A DNA stretch of 64,000 nucleotides, taken from Paraescarpia echinospica (taxonomy: Eukaryota > Annelida > Polychaeta > Sabellida > Siboglinidae). Every line of letters starts with the position of its first letter. The first letter of the stretch is position 1. Positions 59,197 to 64,000 of this stretch are shown here, piece by piece. Under the pieces are notes generated by a model, which searched no databases, was not told the DNA's origin, and saw only the letters and a program-made list of their open reading frames with translations. The stretch is from positions 34,045,066 through 34,109,065 of the forward strand of contig CM034544.1 in NCBI GenBank assembly GCA_020002185.1, read 5' to 3'. The translations under genes were made by a program, and so were the position numbers.

Positions 59197-60570
59197 ATCT
59201 CCCTGAGTCCTGGTGTTCCACTACATCCCCTTCCGCCATCTCTTGACACTGTCTATCCATCTTAATCTGGTCTTCCATGTCTCCTTCTTCTTTATCTTCC
59301 ATACTGTCTGTGTTATTTCCCCGCCCTCATCCTCTCTCTCCCCGTATTCTGTCTGTCTCCCGCCACCCCAACTACTTTCAATTTCAGTTCTTTCTTCATT
59401 GTAATATCTTCTCTCATTTCCCCTATCTTCCTTTTATATCTTCTCATGTAATTTTACGTATATATTTTCTGGATCCACTTGTGTTCTGTTAACTAGTTGT
59501 TGTCCAGTTTCAACAATCTGTGGGTGTCCATCGATTCACCCTGTGTCCACCACACTAACAGCTGCAGGGGTCTTCACAGCTACTTTTTCAACCCTCCAAA
59601 AACCTTTCTCTGAGTTTTTAATCCCACTTTTCATCCCTTTAAAAACACCCCTTTCATCTGGTTTATAGGCATTTCCCAAAATGTCATAAGATACCCATAT
59701 ATGTGCATTCTTTATCCTAAATATGTAATGGGTATCTGTGTAAATAATAAATAACTGACACAGTCACAGAAACAGACTAGTTTATGAATTATACATATAT
59801 ACAATTTCAGTAAAGTCAACACGTACTTTTGAACCAAACATCTGAATAATTTATTTAATGCTAAAACATGACACACAATAATCATTCTGTTGATATAACT
59901 TCATTCTTGTGAACATTTTGTATATATATATATATATATATAATTGCAGTCTTGTAAACATTGTGTTGATAACTCCCATGTTGTGAACATTTTACTGATG
60001 TAATTCCAGTATTATGAATATTTGTTGATATAACTCATTGTGTGAACATTGTGTTGTGTTGAAATGACTCCAGTCTACTGATCATTTTGTTTATATCCTC
60101 TGGTGAACTAAATAAGAATTATTCTACAGCCATCATTCTTTTATAATACAATTTCTGAAAATTACTTTGTCCGTTTGGATGTTAATTATTTTAACTCTTC
60201 ATAGATGATATATCAATTATATATGGATAGAAATATACAAAGTTAGATTCAACTGGTAAGAATTAAAGCATACATGCATTGTACAGTACGAACAAACATT
60301 GTCTTGGCACATGGCCAGGTTCCTGTAAATGTTGAACGGTGAAATTGAGAGTGGCGTCATAAACAGAAGACATATACTGGGCACTTAAATACTTAATGAG
60401 ACAATAAACGGTGACAGCGTGGTGTAGTGGTGATGAACCATCGTTAAATCACCCAAGGGTCAGTTAAACGTGTCACCAGTTTGCTGTGACCTGGTTTGTT
60501 CATTCTCCCCAGTGATCCATAAATTTGCTTTCGCAGTCTAATCGTCTGATCAATAAACATTGTGTAAATG
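59197..60570. other. Unique AT-rich sequence
   Basis: Includes a pyrimidine-rich stretch at 59200-59400 and a (TA)n run at 59921-59942. No gene or element recognised. Confidence 0.4.
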
Positions 60571-60579
60571 TATACACGT

Positions 60580-60617
60580 ACATGTGTGTGTGTGCATGCG
60601 AGCATGCGAGCGTGCAT

Positions 60618-60664
<47 letters not shown>

Positions 60665-60684
60665 AGTGTGTGTGTTTGTGTGCA

Positions 60685-60716
<32 letters not shown>

Positions 60717-60755
60717 TGTGTGCATGCATGTGTGCATGCGTGCGTGTGTCTATGT
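60580..60755. repeat. (TG)n / (GTGC)n microsatellite
   Basis: Alternating TGTG and GCGTGCGT runs, with open frames of repeated Cys-Val only. Confidence 0.95.
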
Positions 60756-61049
60756 CATTAATAACATTAATTTCTTAGTAATTATTAATAAACTAAAAAT
60801 TTACAGATCTTATTTGAGGAGTAAAGGTAATAGATGTGTAATATATGTGTAACAGATGTGTAATAGATGTGTAATAGATGTGTAACAGATGTGGACTCCC
60901 CATTCCCGATGTTGCCTCTGGTGAACTAAATAACAAATATTCTACATCCATCAAACTTTTATAATACAATTTCTGAAAATTTAGAAATAAAGTCCAAATA
61001 TAAGCTACAAAATAAGTCAAAAACATACCAGTAACAGGAATATACCACA
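60756..61049. other. Unique sequence with TGTAATAGA motifs
   Basis: Five short copies of GATGTGTAAYAGATGTGTAA lie around 60830-60890; nothing else. Confidence 0.4.
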
Positions 61050-61430
61050 CAGTGTTCTGCCTTCCTCTGATTTCTTCCATTATTTCTTCCATTGCGATTT
61101 CTTCGTTTGTGACTTCTTCCTTTGTAATTCCTGCCATTGTGATTTCTTCCATTGTGATTTCTTCCTTTGTGACTTCTTTCTTTGTGATTTCTTCACTTGT
61201 GATTCCTTCCGTTGTGATTCCTTTCGATGTGATTCCTTCCGTTGTGATTCCTTCCGTTGTGATTCCTTCCGTTGTGATTCCTTTCGTTGTGATTCCTTCC
61301 ATTGTGATTCCTTCCGTTGTGATTCCTTCCATTGTGATTCCTTCCGTTGTGATTCCTTCCGTTGTGATTCCTTCCGTTGTGATTCCTTCCTTTGTGATTT
61401 TTTCCATTGTAGTTTCTTCCTTGACGTAAA
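61050..61430. repeat. 15-bp minisatellite (GATTCCTTCCGTTGT)
   Basis: About 24 units of GATTCCTTCCGTTGT with variants (TTTCTTCCATTGT). The 15-bp period keeps frames open on both strands (VIPSV.. and EGITT..), which are not genes. Confidence 0.95.
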
Positions 61431-61554
61431 ATCTCAAAAAACACGCTGTCTAGTGCAACGTTGTTGGTATCACATACCAACCACTAGGTGGCACTGCGAT
61501 ACCCCAAAAGTTAAATCGTTAGACTGTGCATCAAAATTTCAGTTCTCAAGTCCT

Positions 61555-62700
61555 GCTGCAGTCATTTTTGTAAATTCTTGCACTTGTGTCTTTCAGAACG
61601 GACACTAAGACCTGTTGGTCCCTTCTATCTGGCGTCTATGCCACGGGAAGTGAAAGATCCCACACAGCAGGGAAATGTGTAACCTATTGTGGGTGTCCCA
61701 CGCAAAAACAGGTCTACACATGCTCAAATGGAAGCCAGCCGTGTAACGGGTGAATAACTGCTTGGTCAGGTGGCTGTCTTTCCTCCAACATCCTTAGTAT
61801 CCAGTAGCCAGGCGTGTCATTCGTATCATCCACAACTGTGGTCATATGTCATGTGTCCTATTCTTCACATTTGTAGACTACCAACAAATCAGTCTTCTCG
61901 TACCTCTGCACTACTACTGAACTCCCTACTGAGTAGTGTCATTCCACAATCCTGTTGACTCACAATTTCTCAACTAATGTTATCACTTTCACTTCCCGAT
62001 ATCCTCCTCAGTCAGTCTGTTAATCCACGTCCTGCATCACGCTGACTTGAGAGCAGTTTACATGTACAGTGAGTGTACTTTTCAGAAGTTGGTCATGTGC
62101 AAACTGTATCCGTGTTTCACTCCACTAAAATGAAAGTTCCCCGGTTTAATTAGCACGTGACTATCACTCACTCACAGACGGTGAGTAATTGACAGATGAT
62201 GTCAAGTTATTCTTAGTCGTGTCCCCAATGAATACTGCACAAAGCCGAATGGCAAATATTTATTATGTACATGAATGTACACCGCATATAAGGATAAGAC
62301 CGACTCAATTAGAGCACTCCCTCCTACTGCACAGCTTCATACCATATTTGGCTATAAACCCTGTAGGGAGTCAATGTAAACATTGCTGTCATACACACTG
62401 CCTGCTCAGCGTCTCTCACAGGGCGACTGGTGTGAGCAAGATCCAGAGGGTTAGAGCTAGAGACCACCCCTCTTTGAGTCCGCCACAGGTTACACATTTA
62501 CCCCCTGTGTAGGGTCTTTTACTTCCCCTGGCATAGACACCAGATAGAACAGACTAATGTATTTCAGTGTGTTTTCTGAAAGACGCAAATAAAGTAAGGG
62601 AATTAAATTACCCAAGTTTTGAGATGACAGGACATGGGCTGGAAGCCTAGTTCCCGCGACTCACAGTCTTGAGCCCCAGCTAACTACAGGAGGAAACATC
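61555..62700. repeat. Inverted pair of an unidentified ~200-bp element
   Basis: At 61590-61730, TTCTATCTGGCGTCTATGCC, GGGAAGTGAAAGATCCCACA and AATGTGTAACCTATTGTGG appear. The same string recurs in reverse complement at about 62480-62600 (ACTTCCCCTGGCATAGACAC). Alignment extends about 200 bp with substitutions. It is either two opposed copies of a SINE-like repeat or the arms of one larger element. Confidence 0.65.
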
Positions 62701-64000
62701 AATGAATGATGGTGGGACCAAGGATGAGAGGACGGATCAATTATACTGCCGACTTTCCTTCCTCTTTCAAAACCCATGTCACCAGCAAATTGAAGGCTAA
62801 CAGTTGGCATGACAACTGGTTTTAGCAAAACACTAGATGATACAACCAGTGTAAATTATATCTATCAATTAAACAAAGGTATATGCACTTTTTACTAAAC
62901 CAACTGTGGATATTATTTCAAGTATACATTCACTCACTACACATTAGGACATCAAAGAACCAGAGCTAACCCAGTGGAAGATGCAGCTTTAAACACTAGT
63001 CCACTCAACCGACGACGTCATTGTGTAGGTGGTAGTGAAGACATCAAAAGTCACCACAACCAATGCATCATAGGAGGTACTTAATTAGATTGGCCCAACA
63101 TGACCTCGCTACTTCGTATTACTGCCCACTCAGTACACACGGAGGACTGTTTATTGTCACACTGTAGGTCAACATTCACAGCTTGTCACATAACATTGAA
63201 CAAAATACTGCGAAAACAGGCAATAACTGACATGTAATGTTGCACATAATGTATGAGTAGTGTATTTATATAAATGCTATGAAATGACTGGGCGTTATAC
63301 AAAATATATGGTGTATTTGGTTATCTTTTAATTTTTTTATTTTTACATAGCATTTACTAACTATCACACTGCAGGTTTTATGTAAATTTGTTATCGTTAT
63401 GTATTTATTACCAAAACTGTATTGGATATTATAGTTTCTCTTGCATATTAGTGTATAAACTTGACTAGATATAATTTTTATTTGAATATATATACGTTTT
63501 AGTTCTTTGCAAAAAAGCCTATTGTAAGTATACAAATTATTATACAGTAATTAGTCATGTAATTTTTCAGCATAATTAAATCAACATATATATTTCTTAC
63601 TAGCTTAAACCCACCGACAGAGAAACAAACGAAGAGCAACAATTATCATTACAATACAATACGTTCAACTTATTCTTGTGATCATTAATTTTAATTTCTG
63701 ATTTCACTTTTTGATGTGACGCTTAACAAAATTAAATATTATTATTACTCTTTCACAAATTACGGCATTGCGGGTAGCAGATAATAAGTTCCCGATAAAT
63801 CGAGCATGCCTCCACAGTGGCTCCACCTAGGGAACAAAAACAATAAGTTTATCTAGGGAATGGCTGAACACTCATTTTGTCCACAGAAACCTAAATAACT
63901 CTAAATAGCTACCAATGTGTTTTAAACGATCAACGATTGGTAGGTCAGATACAAATGGACCAAGGAAGAAAAAAAAGATAAAAAGTGGCAAGTGGCCATC
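62701..64000. other. Unique AT-rich sequence to the window end
   Basis: No tandem repeat, mobile element or credible exon recognised on either strand. Confidence 0.4.

Noticed and set aside
61050..61437. Repeat protein with EGITT or VIPSV units
   Set aside because: The 15-bp minisatellite is open on both strands. Flanks have no start context, exon signals or similarity.

Overview
The window is eukaryotic nuclear DNA from an animal. It has short coding exons with GT..AG introns, LINEs, tRNA-derived SINEs, non-autonomous DNA transposons and an extreme load of tandem repeats. It looks like an assembled scaffold: a run of exactly 1000 N (35756-36755) joins two contigs whose flanking repeats differ, so the true adjacency and distance across the gap are unknown. 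My best guess is a marine deuterostome or lophotrochozoan invertebrate. Minisatellites spanning exon/intron boundaries, together with a CR1-like LINE, remind me of amphioxus (Branchiostoma), where I recall such arrays being called 'mirage' minisatellites at the Adh locus. That assignment is an inference from memory.

Left contig (1-35755): the + strand carries the 3' part of an ECT2-like Rho guanine-nucleotide exchange factor. Eleven exons between 150 and 20885 splice with fully consistent phases into 405 codons ending in TAG. They cover the end of the DH domain, the PH domain and a basic C-terminal tail. The introns hold two SINE families, a CR1-like LINE and many minisatellites. From 20.9 to 35.7 kb I recognise no further certain gene. 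This stretch holds a hAT-like non-autonomous element, two minisatellites (63 and 62 bp) and a large 72-bp satellite grown from the 3' tail of a SINE.

Right contig (36756-64000): it begins in a 51-bp satellite and carries, on the - strand, the 5' part of a second Dbl-family gene. This gene resembles MCF2/MCF2L (DBS): five exons between 57627 and 42846 encode the N-terminal CRAL-TRIO (Sec14) domain in continuous frame (142 codons). Its introns contain two copies of a TA-flanked MITE, a LINE fragment with a 31-bp array grown from it, a 4.2-kb 43-bp minisatellite and several microsatellites.

The most notable feature is that many minisatellites are anchored on splice sites. At least nine of about thirty recognised exon borders sit at the edge of an array whose unit contains the last or first exon bases plus the adjoining donor or acceptor. 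Some arrays keep every copy of the splice signal intact (14 donors after 7070; 7 in-frame acceptors at 8284-8482). Others have lost it in nearly all copies (the 43-bp array at 50650-54812, where GT has become AT). Other arrays grew from a SINE tail and from LINE coding sequence. The very long open frames inside the arrays are products of repeat periodicity, not genes.
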